From Gordonia jinhuaensis (GTDB lineage: Bacteria; Actinomycetota; Actinomycetes; Mycobacteriales; Mycobacteriaceae): a stretch of 64,000 nucleotides of DNA. Below the pieces are notes generated by a model, which made no database searches, was not told the DNA's origin, and was given only the letters and a program-made list of their open reading frames with translations. The DNA lies in assembly GCF_014639795.1 (NCBI RefSeq), contig NZ_BMGC01000010.1:79744-143743 (forward strand), written 5' to 3'. Made by a program: the position numbers and the translations under genes. Of this stretch, positions 18,596 through 25,647 are shown piece after piece. Each line of letters starts with the position of its first letter. The stretch's first letter is position 1.

Positions 18596-19476
18596 TTTCC
18601 TTCGAAGGTCGACTGCCAGGACAGCAGCACGCGCGAGAGCAGGCGAACGAGCTGGTCGCCGATGAGGCCCAGCAGTGCGTACGCCACCAGACAGACCACG
18701 ATCACGTCGGTCTGGAAGAACTGACGCCCGGTGTCCATCAGATACCCGATCCCGCTGGTGGCGTTGATCTGCTCCGCGAAGACCAGGGCCAGCCACGCTG
18801 TTCCCAGCCCGTATCGCAGACCGACCAGCGACCCCGGCAGCGCGGCCGGCAGGATGACGTGCCAGACGATGCCCAGCCGCGACAATCCCAGCGTCTCGCC
18901 CGCCTCGACGAGCGACGAATCGGCACCGCGGATCGCGCCGTAGGTGTTGAAGTACAGGGGAAAGCACACGCCGAGTGCCACCAGCGCGATCTTCGGTGTC
19001 TCGTCGATGCCGAACCAGATGATGAACAACGGGATCAGACCGACCCACGGAACCATCCGCAGCATCCCCAGCGTCGAGTCGAGGAGGTCCTCACCGATAC
19101 GGAACAGTCCGGCCGCCAACGCCAGAACCAGAGCGACCGCCGCGCCGATGCCGAATCCGATCAGCACCCGAAGAGTCGACGTCCCGATCGCGTCGGGAAG
19201 ATCGCCGTTACTCCACAACGACACCGCGCGTGACCACACCGCCTGCGGTGAGGCCAGCACATCGGGGTGCAGCACACCGGTGGCCGAGCCGATCCACCAT
19301 GCCGCCAGCACGACGAGAGGCCCGATCGCGCGACGCACCGCACGCGGAACCGTGATGTGACGTCGACGCGTCGACGGTCGGATGGTCACGAGATCGTCAT
19401 GGGCACCGGATGTCTCGGCCGGTGGCCGTGTCGCGCGTTCGGTCTCGAGACCTGACGCAGGAGCTGCAGCAGTCAC
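18592..19476 (-). CDS. ABC transporter permease, sulfonate type (SsuC-like)
   Basis: 294 residues, GTG start at 19476 with GAGGAG six bases upstream. Five to six membrane segments follow an unusually long, charged N-terminus of about 50 residues. The binding-protein-dependent transport motif is EAGETLGLSRLGIVWHVILPAALPG (about residues 190-214), the EAA loop that docks on the ATPase. VGLRYGLGTAWLALVFAEQ is characteristic of the SsuC/TauC group. It is the first gene of the operon permease, ATPase, binding protein, PanE-like reductase, sulfurtransferase, and is divergent from the CGNR regulator across a 301-bp control region. Confidence 0.92.
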   Translation of the reverse strand: MTAAAPASGLETERATRPPAETSGAHDDLVTIRPSTRRRHITVPRAVRRAIGPLVVLAAWWIGSATGVLHPDVLASPQAVWSRAVSLWSNGDLPDAIGTSTLRVLIGFGIGAAVALVLALAAGLFRIGEDLLDSTLGMLRMVPWVGLIPLFIIWFGIDETPKIALVALGVCFPLYFNTYGAIRGADSSLVEAGETLGLSRLGIVWHVILPAALPGSLVGLRYGLGTAWLALVFAEQINATSGIGYLMDTGRQFFQTDVIVVCLVAYALLGLIGDQLVRLLSRVLLSWQSTFEGK

Positions 19477-19544
19477 GGTTTCTCCTCGGGGATGTCGGCG
19501 CGAATTGTGCCGGAACGAGTAGTGACGGGACGAATAGTGCTGGA

Positions 19545-19568
19545 CGCCAAACGAAATAACAGTTGGCG
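19545..19568. promoter_or_regulatory. inverted repeat CGCCAA-N12-TTGGCG upstream of the transporter operon
   Basis: Perfect six-base half-sites separated by 12 bases, ending 69 bases before the permease start codon. The geometry suits a dimeric regulator. No regulator is known for it here; the divergent CGNR protein is a candidate. Confidence 0.4.
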
Positions 19569-19638
19569 GCCGTCAGTGACGCATCGGAGCGCCGACCGGA
19601 CTCAGCGATACGTGCCGTGTCAGCGGCAGCCGATACCA

Positions 19639-19682
19639 CGCATCCGTATCCGGCCATGAACGCATCCGTATCCGGCCATGAA
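19639..19682. repeat. 22-bp direct repeat, two exact copies
   Basis: CGCATCCGTATCCGGCCATGAA occupies 19639-19660 and again 19661-19682 without mismatch, inside the divergent control region. Confidence 0.85.
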
Positions 19683-19700
19683 CACAGTCGCCTCCGTCGG

Positions 19701-19721
19701 GTCAGGGGTCAAACCCCTGAC
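19701..19721. promoter_or_regulatory. perfect 9-3-9 inverted repeat upstream of the CGNR gene
   Basis: GTCAGGGGT (19701-19709), CAA, then ACCCCTGAC (19713-19721). It ends 56 bases before the CGNR start codon and 42 bases before its putative -10 box. It could be an operator or the terminator of a short transcript; no U-tract follows. Confidence 0.5.
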
Positions 19722-19777
19722 TCACCGTGATTTCAACGCTCGCCGCGCCCGACAGGTCGGGCGTAGCGTCTGCTGCC

Positions 19778-20386
19778 ATGGTCGAGCCGACAATCCCCAC
19801 CGACGTCGTGGAGTCCCCTGATCAACGTCGGCGGGGATACCCGTTCCGTTCGGGCAGCGTGGTCCTCGACTTCGTCGCAACAGTGGCCAAACGTGACATC
19901 GCCGATCGCGAACTACTCACCAGCCCAGCAGCATTGGTCGAGTGGACCTACGTCGCGGGCTTGCCGGCGATCACCGAACCGGTCACTGCAAACGATCTGC
20001 GGGCAGCCCACGATCTGCGCGAAGCGCTCAACCGCCTCACACGATGTCGCATCCGCGACAGCAGTCCACAACCCGTCGACGTGAACACGGTCAATCACCA
20101 CGCGCGCTCCCTCCCGGCCCACCGTGAGCTGACCAGCGCCGGCGACGCCACCGTCGACGGCGCACCGGTGGATGCAGCCGCGATCCTGGCGGTCATCGCG
20201 ATCGAGGCGGTCGAGCTGTTCGGCGGGAAGACGCACGACCGGATCCGCCTGTGTGCCGGACACGACTGTTCGCTCTACTTCGTGGATCGCTCCCGGCTGG
20301 GCAACCGGATGTGGTGCTCGATGGCGGTGTGCGGTGTCAAGAACAGCTCCGCGCGATACCGCAGTCGCCGTCGCAGTCCCGTATGA
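19778..20386 (+). CDS. CGNR zinc-finger domain regulator (ABATE/CGNR family)
   Basis: 202 residues from ATG 19778; a longer frame to 19727 is open but the family domain begins near residue 17 of this version (YPFRSGSVVLDFVATV). The N-terminal ABATE-type domain is about residues 16-150, followed by the CGNR zinc finger CAGHDCSLYFVDRS, then NRMWCSMAVCGVKNSSARYR, with four Cys ligands; the eponymous CGNR reads CGVK here. Such proteins are thought to be transcription regulators binding DNA through the finger. Divergent from the transporter operon and directly upstream of the monooxygenase genes, so it likely controls one or both. No good ribosome binding site; the TAGCGT box suggests a leaderless mRNA. 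Confidence 0.82.
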   Translation: MVEPTIPTDVVESPDQRRRGYPFRSGSVVLDFVATVAKRDIADRELLTSPAALVEWTYVAGLPAITEPVTANDLRAAHDLREALNRLTRCRIRDSSPQPVDVNTVNHHARSLPAHRELTSAGDATVDGAPVDAAAILAVIAIEAVELFGGKTHDRIRLCAGHDCSLYFVDRSRLGNRMWCSMAVCGVKNSSARYRSRRRSPV

Positions 20387-20500
20387 CCCCGACGACCAGT
20401 CAGACACTCCGCAGCCGATCCCCCGCCCGATCCGGGGCGACCGCGCCACGCCCTCACCACCAGCAACCCCACGACAACCTCGAGAAGCAGAGAGACCCCG

Positions 20501-21742
20501 ATGACCACATCAAATATCCGGGCGACCACATCAAATATCCGGGCGACCACATCGAACATCCCGGCGACCGGATATCAGTCGATACCCGAAACTGCCGCCC
20601 AGACGGTCGAATTCATCAGCCTGACACACCTCAACCCGTCGACCGAACTCGATCCGCGTCCCACCCGCGGAATCGATCTGCCCTACTTCAAGCGATACGT
20701 CCGCGCCCTCGAGGACGGCGGATACGACTACACGCTGCTCCCCTACGCCTCCAACAGTGCCGATCCGTTCACCCTCGCCGCGACCGTCGGCCAGCTGACC
20801 TCCACGGTCACACCGATCGTCGCGCTGCGCCCCAACACCACGCATCCACTTGTGGCAGCACAGAAACTGGCCACCCTCGATCAACTCACCGAGGGTCGCG
20901 CGGTGGTGCACATCATCTCGGGCGGCTCGGATGCCGAACAGGCCCGCCAGGGAGACTATCTGGCCAAATCAGCGCGCTATGAACGCTCCTCGGAGTACAT
21001 CGACGTCCTCCGCCGGGCATGGACGGAACCCGCACCGTTCAGCCACGGCGGCTCGTTCTATCGTTTCGACGACTTCGGGCCCGGCTTCGCCCCGCACGGA
21101 CCCTCGATCCCGATCTCCATCGGAGGATCGTCAGACGAGGCGTTCGCTGTCGGCGGCGCCAAGGCCGACATCTTCAGTTTCTGGGGCGAGCCGCTCGCCG
21201 ACATCAAGGCGCAGATCGACCGGGTGAATGCCATCGCCGAGGCCGCCGGACGCACCGACCGCCCCCGCATCTGGGTCACCTTCCGCCCGATCATCGACCG
21301 CACCGAAGACCTCGCATGGGCCAAGGCAGAGGCCTACGTGGACCGCATCGCCAAGACCTATGCGACGTACACCGCTGCGAACAAGCGTTTCGCCGGACAA
21401 CCGCAGAATGTGGGATCCCAACGCGCACTGGACTTCGCCGCCCGACAAGATGTCTACGATCGTGCGCTGTGGACCCGGACAGCTGCGGCGACCAACGCCG
21501 CCGGGGCTTCCACGGCACTGGTCGGCACACCGGAAACCGTCGCCGCTGCGATCGTCGACTACATCGACCTCGGCGCCGACCTGGTCTCCATCCGTGGCTA
21601 CGACACCCTCAACGACGTCATCGACTATGGCCGCTACGTACTTCCGCTGGTTCGTCAGGAACTGGCGCACCGCAAGGCAACCGGGGGTCGCGGAGACCTG
21701 CAGGCGACGCATCTGGGCGCACTCGCGGGAGCACAGGCATGA
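20501..21742 (+). CDS. LLM-class FMN-dependent monooxygenase (SsuD-like)
   Basis: 413 residues, ATG with a weak GAGAGA site upstream. Luciferase-like TIM-barrel monooxygenase using reduced flavin and O2 to oxidise, and often desulfonate, small organic substrates. Group wording includes VEFISLTHLNPS, VALRPNTTHPLVAAQKLATLDQ, then VVHIISGGSDAEQARQGDYL and ARYERSSEYIDVLRRAW, all close to SsuD alkanesulfonate monooxygenase. The first 23 residues contain three copies of ATTSNIR-like heptapeptides from a 21-bp tandem repeat, absent from the family and probably disordered. No flavin reductase gene (SsuE) is nearby, so reduced FMN must come from elsewhere. Its stop overlaps the next start as ATGA. Confidence 0.9.
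   Translation: MTTSNIRATTSNIRATTSNIPATGYQSIPETAAQTVEFISLTHLNPSTELDPRPTRGIDLPYFKRYVRALEDGGYDYTLLPYASNSADPFTLAATVGQLTSTVTPIVALRPNTTHPLVAAQKLATLDQLTEGRAVVHIISGGSDAEQARQGDYLAKSARYERSSEYIDVLRRAWTEPAPFSHGGSFYRFDDFGPGFAPHGPSIPISIGGSSDEAFAVGGAKADIFSFWGEPLADIKAQIDRVNAIAEAAGRTDRPRIWVTFRPIIDRTEDLAWAKAEAYVDRIAKTYATYTAANKRFAGQPQNVGSQRALDFAARQDVYDRALWTRTAAATNAAGASTALVGTPETVAAAIVDYIDLGADLVSIRGYDTLNDVIDYGRYVLPLVRQELAHRKATGGRGDLQATHLGALAGAQA
20504..20566 (+). repeat. 21-bp tandem repeat encoding the N-terminus of the SsuD-like protein
   Basis: Units at 20504-20524, 20525-20545 and 20546-20566. The first two are identical and the third differs at a few positions. Seven residues (TTSNIRA) are repeated in frame immediately after the start Met. 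Confidence 0.9.
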
Positions 21743-22929
21743 GTATCACCGACACACCGGTCGAGAGCTCGAGTGAAGCCCCGCAACGATTTCCCACTCC
21801 GGATCTGAGGGCATCGGCGCTCGCCGAGGTCACCGCACAGGTCGCCGCGACCGCCGAGGCCAACGACCGCTCAGGCGACATACCCTGGGAGGGGCTGGCG
21901 ATCGCGCACCGCGCCGGACTGCTCACCGCGACGGTGGGTCAGGAATACGGCGGTCCCGATCTCGGGCCCGCCGAGGTCGCCCGGATCCTCATCGCCCTGG
22001 GCGAGGGTGATCCCTCGGTTGCGCTGATCACCGCCAACTCGCTGGCCGTACATCACGGCCAGGCCGTCGGCGCGCACTGGCCCCTCGCTGTGTACGAGGA
22101 CCTGCTGACCCGGTCGCAGGCCGGTCCGGCGCCGGTCAACGCGGTACGCGCCGAACCCGAGCTCGGGGCACCTGCTCGCGGCGGTCTGCCCACCACCACC
22201 GCGGTGGCCGACGGCGATCACTGGATTCTGAACGGGCACAAGACTTTCGCAACCGGTGGTGAGGCGCTCGCCTACCACGTGGTGTGGGTGCTCGCCGACG
22301 ACGGCCGAGTGGGCCATCTGATCGTTCCCGGCGACGCGGTGGGAGTGCGCATCACCCGCACCTGGGATCACCTGGGTCTTCGCGCCTCCAACACCCACGA
22401 TGTCGACTATGCCGATGTGCGGGTGCCGATCGAGAACTTCCACGAGATCCCCCGCGTCGGCGGCGTGTACCGCGATCCGGCCGCGGTCGCGGGACTCTGG
22501 AGTTTCGGCCATCCGGCGCTCTACATCGGTGTCGCGCGGGCCGCACGGCAGGCATTCGTCGACTTCGCGACCACCCGGGTTCCCATTTCCCTCGGGCGAC
22601 CGATCTCCACGACCGAACGCATCCAGGCCGTCGCCGGGGAGATCGACACGCAGATCGCCACGGCGGAGACACTGCTGTTCGGCGCACTGGCTCGCGCCCA
22701 AGCCGACGAACCCGCTTTCGGTGCGCAGCTGTCGCTGATCAAGGTCGCCATCGCCCGCGCGGTGATCACCGCGGTGCAGACCGCGGTCGCGGCACTCGGC
22801 AATGCCGCGCTGACGCGACATCACCCGCTGGAGCGCCATCTCCGCGACGTGCTGTGTGTACGAGTTCATCCACCGCAAGAGGATTCGGCGCTGATCGCCG
22901 CCGGTCGACGCATCCTGGACATCCCATGA
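21739..22929 (+). CDS. acyl-CoA dehydrogenase-like flavin oxidase (SfnB/DszC-like)
   Basis: 396 residues; start ATG 21739 overlaps the stop of the upstream LLM gene (ATGA). Acyl-CoA-dehydrogenase fold, with the N-terminal helical part, a beta domain with WILNGHKTFATGGEALAYHVVW (FAD contact) and DHLGLRASNTHDVDYADVRVP, then the C-terminal helical domain. The tail HPLERHLRDVLCVRVHPPQEDSALI, where true dehydrogenases have a Glu base and a different ending, places it with flavin monooxygenase-type relatives such as SfnB or DszC rather than beta-oxidation enzymes. The likely role is oxidising a sulfur- or nitrogen-containing intermediate together with the two LLM enzymes. Substrate unknown. Confidence 0.85.
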   Translation: MSITDTPVESSSEAPQRFPTPDLRASALAEVTAQVAATAEANDRSGDIPWEGLAIAHRAGLLTATVGQEYGGPDLGPAEVARILIALGEGDPSVALITANSLAVHHGQAVGAHWPLAVYEDLLTRSQAGPAPVNAVRAEPELGAPARGGLPTTTAVADGDHWILNGHKTFATGGEALAYHVVWVLADDGRVGHLIVPGDAVGVRITRTWDHLGLRASNTHDVDYADVRVPIENFHEIPRVGGVYRDPAAVAGLWSFGHPALYIGVARAARQAFVDFATTRVPISLGRPISTTERIQAVAGEIDTQIATAETLLFGALARAQADEPAFGAQLSLIKVAIARAVITAVQTAVAALGNAALTRHHPLERHLRDVLCVRVHPPQEDSALIAAGRRILDIP

Positions 22930-24002
22930 GCGCAACGCGTGCCGCCGGCGACCACACCGGGATCAGCCTCAGCTTCAACGCGCGGATCTCGTTTCCCTCC
23001 GGTCATGACGAGCAGGGTCTCCGCGACGGCATCACGCTGTTCCGGGAGGCAGAGCGCCTGGGCATCGACACGGGCTGGGTTTACCAGCGTCACTTCGACA
23101 ACTACCTGGCCAACCCGCTGACATTCCTGTCTGCTGTCGGTCAGCACACGGAGCGCATCGGTCTGGGCACCGCGGTGATCGCGATGCGATACGAGGATCC
23201 GATCCTGCTGGCCGAGGCCGCGGCCACGGCCGATCTGCTGACCGGACGCCGACTCAAACTCGCCGTGTCGACCGGCACGGGCGACTTCGATCGCGTCTTC
23301 GGCAACGAGGTCACCGACGGTAGAGCACTCGCTCAGACACACCTGCAGCGGTTCCTGGCAGCCATCCGCGGCGAGGTGGTCGGCCACGTCGACAGCGAGC
23401 GCTCGGGTGTCGCGATCGGGACGGAACTGCGGGTGCGGCCGCACAGCCACACCCTCGCCGAGCGTGTCTACTACGGGTCCACGACCATCGCCGCAGGCGT
23501 CCGCACCGCGCGCCAGGGCCTCAAACTGCTCCTCGGAACGATCATCAGTGAGTCCAACGGACTGGGATTCGCCGACTACCACGCTGCGATCATCGATCGC
23601 TATCTCTCCGAGTACTCCGGCGCCACACCCGCACGGACCGGGGTGTCGCGATCGGTACTCCCGGCCACGTCGCCCGACCTCCTGCGGCGCTACCGTGAAT
23701 ACGACGAGCAACGCCGGGCCCACGGTCCGGCCGCCTCGCGCCCGGCGGGCGCACTCACGCCCTCGGGTGGGAGTATGCCTGCCGGATTCGTGATGAGCCC
23801 GGTGTATCACGGCGCTCCCGAGCAGGTGGTCGACGCACTGCTCGCCGACCCGGCGGTGGCGACCACCGACGAGCTGGTGGTCTTCCTCCCACCGGAGTTC
23901 ACGGTGGGAGACAACATCCGGCTGCTCACCGACATCGTCGAGACGGTGCTTCCCGCACTCACCGAGGCGCGAACCCCGGTACCGAGTACCCGTCCGGCCT
24001 GA
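22926..24002 (+). CDS. second LLM-class flavin-dependent oxidoreductase
   Basis: 358 residues from ATG 22926, again overlapping the previous stop as ATGA. Luciferase-like TIM barrel, with EAERLGIDTGWVYQRHF, FLSAVGQHTERIGLGTAVIAMRYEDP and the family's TADLLTGRRLKLAVSTGTG. It belongs to a different branch from the first LLM protein. A stretch at about 255-290 (RRAHGPAASRPAGALTPSGGS) is low in complexity. Two LLM enzymes flanking an acyl-CoA-dehydrogenase-like oxidase with overlapping start and stop codons imply coordinated synthesis and a multi-step oxidation. Substrate unknown. Confidence 0.88.
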   Translation: MSATRAAGDHTGISLSFNARISFPSGHDEQGLRDGITLFREAERLGIDTGWVYQRHFDNYLANPLTFLSAVGQHTERIGLGTAVIAMRYEDPILLAEAAATADLLTGRRLKLAVSTGTGDFDRVFGNEVTDGRALAQTHLQRFLAAIRGEVVGHVDSERSGVAIGTELRVRPHSHTLAERVYYGSTTIAAGVRTARQGLKLLLGTIISESNGLGFADYHAAIIDRYLSEYSGATPARTGVSRSVLPATSPDLLRRYREYDEQRRAHGPAASRPAGALTPSGGSMPAGFVMSPVYHGAPEQVVDALLADPAVATTDELVVFLPPEFTVGDNIRLLTDIVETVLPALTEARTPVPSTRPA

Positions 24003-24071
24003 CCGCCCGGAATCCCCAACACGACAGATCCGATTCACACGCATCCGACTCACACGCAGGAGAGTCCTCCC

Positions 24072-24821
24072 ATGACGATCACCGACACCACCTCGTTCAC
24101 CGCCGACTGGGAGCAGTGGCACATCGATCGCGAAGCCGCAGCGGCCGCGAAGCACGGCCTGGCCTCGGTCACCGGGACACACTGGCTCACGTCCGAGCCC
24201 GCGAGCTTTCCCGGTACACCCGGGAGCTGGCGGGCTGAAGACGGTGTCGCAGTCGGACAGATCACCGGAGCGGAGCACGTGCAGTTGTCGCCCGGCGACG
24301 AGATCGAGGTCGATGGTCTGCTCATCAGGGTGCAGAGCGGACCGCGCGGGATTGCCGTCCGCACCTTCGACCCTGCCGCACCCGCACGCACCCGGCTGCG
24401 GGGCATCGACGCCTACCCGCCGAGTCCGCAGTGGGTCCGCGCCGGGCACTTCACCCGATACGAGACGCCCGTCGCGACCACCATCACCCATGCCGACGGA
24501 TCGGTGACCGAGGAGGAAGTCGTCGGGCAGGTCACGTTCGCGCTCGGCGACCACACCGTGTCGTTGGGAGCGTTCGAGCGTCCCGACGGGAGTCTGCAGA
24601 TCACCTTCGCCGACGCGACCAGCGGACAGCAGACAGCCGATTTCCGCTTCCTCAGCCTCGACGCACCCGGCACGTCGGGTGCGGTGACGGTCGATCTGAA
24701 CCGGACTTATCTGCCGCCGAGCACCTTCACCGACCACTACCTGTGCCCGCTGCCGCCCGAGGGCAACATCGTCGAGGAACCGATCGCCGCCGGAGAGAAG
24801 CGACCGATCCTGCGCGACTGA
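24072..24821 (+). CDS. DUF1684 domain protein
   Basis: 249 residues, ATG with AGGAGAG upstream, 69 bases after the second LLM gene and probably in the same transcript. The family's C-terminal block is clear: VTVDLNRTYLPPSTFTDHYLCPLPPEGNIVEEPIAAGEK, corresponding to the usual FNPPCAF.PY..CPLPPPEN..P..I.AGE pattern. It is soluble, with no signal peptide. The family function is not known to me. Its place at the end of a monooxygenase operon suggests an auxiliary or hydrolytic step, which is inference. Confidence 0.85.
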   Translation: MTITDTTSFTADWEQWHIDREAAAAAKHGLASVTGTHWLTSEPASFPGTPGSWRAEDGVAVGQITGAEHVQLSPGDEIEVDGLLIRVQSGPRGIAVRTFDPAAPARTRLRGIDAYPPSPQWVRAGHFTRYETPVATTITHADGSVTEEEVVGQVTFALGDHTVSLGAFERPDGSLQITFADATSGQQTADFRFLSLDAPGTSGAVTVDLNRTYLPPSTFTDHYLCPLPPEGNIVEEPIAAGEKRPILRD

Positions 24822-24836
24822 CACGTGTCCGGCCAG

Positions 24837-24906
24837 AGCTGATCGTCGACAGCTGGTCGGCGACAGCTGGTCGGCGACAGCTGGTCGTCGACAGCTGGTC
24901 GTCGAC
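24837..24906 (+). repeat. 14-bp tandem repeat, five copies
   Basis: Five contiguous units, AGCTG(A/G)TCG(T/G)CGAC, at 24837, 24851, 24865, 24879 and 24893. It lies between the DUF1684 gene and the padR promoter. Confidence 0.92.
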
Positions 24907-24950
24907 ACCGTGCCAGGCCGGTGCCGTCGGGCTGCATCGCCGCAGCACCC

Positions 24951-24983
24951 TATGCAACTGTGTGCACAGTGCGTGATTGCATA
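24951..24983. promoter_or_regulatory. nested palindromic operator upstream of padR
   Basis: The outer half-sites are TATGCAA (24951-24957) and TTGCATA (24977-24983), a perfect inverted repeat. Inside it lies a second one, ACTGTG-TG-CACAGT (24957-24970). The right outer half-site overlaps the -35 box TTGCAT of the padR promoter, so protein binding here would block transcription. Autorepression by PadR is the simplest reading. Confidence 0.7.
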
Positions 24984-25005
24984 TGACCGCACTCCCGCCT
25001 AGAGT
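24977..25005 (+). promoter_or_regulatory. padR promoter (-35 TTGCAT, 17 bp, -10 TAGAGT), leaderless
   Basis: The boxes are at 24977-24982 and 25000-25005 with an ideal 17-bp spacer. The ATG of padR begins six bases after the -10 box, which places the transcription start on or next to the start codon. No ribosome binding site is present, consistent with a leaderless mRNA. Confidence 0.65.
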
Positions 25006-25011
25006 GTCGGC

Positions 25012-25647
25012 ATGGCTCTCGAGCACGCCATCCTGGTGTCCCTCGGTGAACGCCCCGGAACCGGATACGAGATCGGCCAACAGTTCGACCGGTCGATCGG
25101 CTACTTCTGGTCGGCCACCCACCAGCAGATCTACCGCACCCTCAAACGGCTGCTCGACGACGGACTCGTCACGGTCGAGACCGTCGCTCAGGAGGGGCGT
25201 CCGGACAAGAAGGTCTACACGCTCAGTGATCTCGGACGAAAGGCGCTGCGCGAGTGGATCTCCGATCCCACCCCGCTGTTCGCTCTGCGCGATGACCTCG
25301 GCGTGAAGATCCGGGCGGCCGAGCACGCCGATCTCCCGGCCCTGCTCGCCGAGATGCGGCGTCAACGCGCCATGCACGCCCAGCGGCGAGACCTGTTCCA
25401 CCGCTTCGCAACCGATTTCGGCGACCCAGCCGATCTGCACGGTCGCCGACTGCACCAATACCTGGTGTTACGCGGTGGCATCCGCATGGAGGAGGGCTTC
25501 GTCGACTGGTGCGACGAGGTCCTCGACGCACTCAGCCGGGAATCGGTTCCCGGGCACGGATCCTCCGATGACTCAGCCCACCCACCGGAATCGGCGCCTC
25601 GCCTCCGTGCGGCGCCGCCGGATTCCGTCGACCCGAAGGACGCATGA
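25012..25647 (+). CDS. PadR-family transcriptional regulator
   Basis: 211 residues. N-terminal PadR winged helix: MALEHAILVSLGERPGTGYEIGQQFDRSIGYFW, then HQQIYRTLKRLLDDGLV and the wing GRPDKKVYTLSDLGRKAL. A C-terminal Vir-type dimerisation helix covers about residues 90-185, and the last 25 residues are disordered. The gene overlaps the following NADH:flavin oxidoreductase gene (ATGATGA), so the two are co-translated and the regulator probably responds to the oxidoreductase substrate. A nested palindrome covers its promoter. Confidence 0.93.
   Translation: MALEHAILVSLGERPGTGYEIGQQFDRSIGYFWSATHQQIYRTLKRLLDDGLVTVETVAQEGRPDKKVYTLSDLGRKALREWISDPTPLFALRDDLGVKIRAAEHADLPALLAEMRRQRAMHAQRRDLFHRFATDFGDPADLHGRRLHQYLVLRGGIRMEEGFVDWCDEVLDALSRESVPGHGSSDDSAHPPESAPRLRAAPPDSVDPKDA

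Larger units (their letters stand above)
19477..19777. promoter_or_regulatory. divergent control region between transporter operon and CGNR gene
   Basis: This 301-bp region holds, from left to right, two imperfect 15-bp direct repeats (19512-19526 and 19527-19541, core ACGA(G/A)TAGTG), an inverted repeat CGCCAA-N12-TTGGCG (19545-19568), two exact 22-bp repeats (19639-19682), and a 9-3-9 inverted repeat (19701-19721). TAGCGT at 19764-19769, eight bases before the CGNR start, could be the -10 of a leaderless transcript. Which elements are operators is inference. Confidence 0.6.

Noticed and set aside
21019..21738. Longer version of the acyl-CoA-dehydrogenase-like protein
   Set aside because: The extra part is an alternative frame of the LLM gene, and ATG 21739 with the ATGA overlap is the natural start.
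24837..24906. 14-bp tandem repeats as iterons of an origin
   Set aside because: No replication initiator gene or AT-rich unwinding region is nearby; the repeats lie between ordinary genes.
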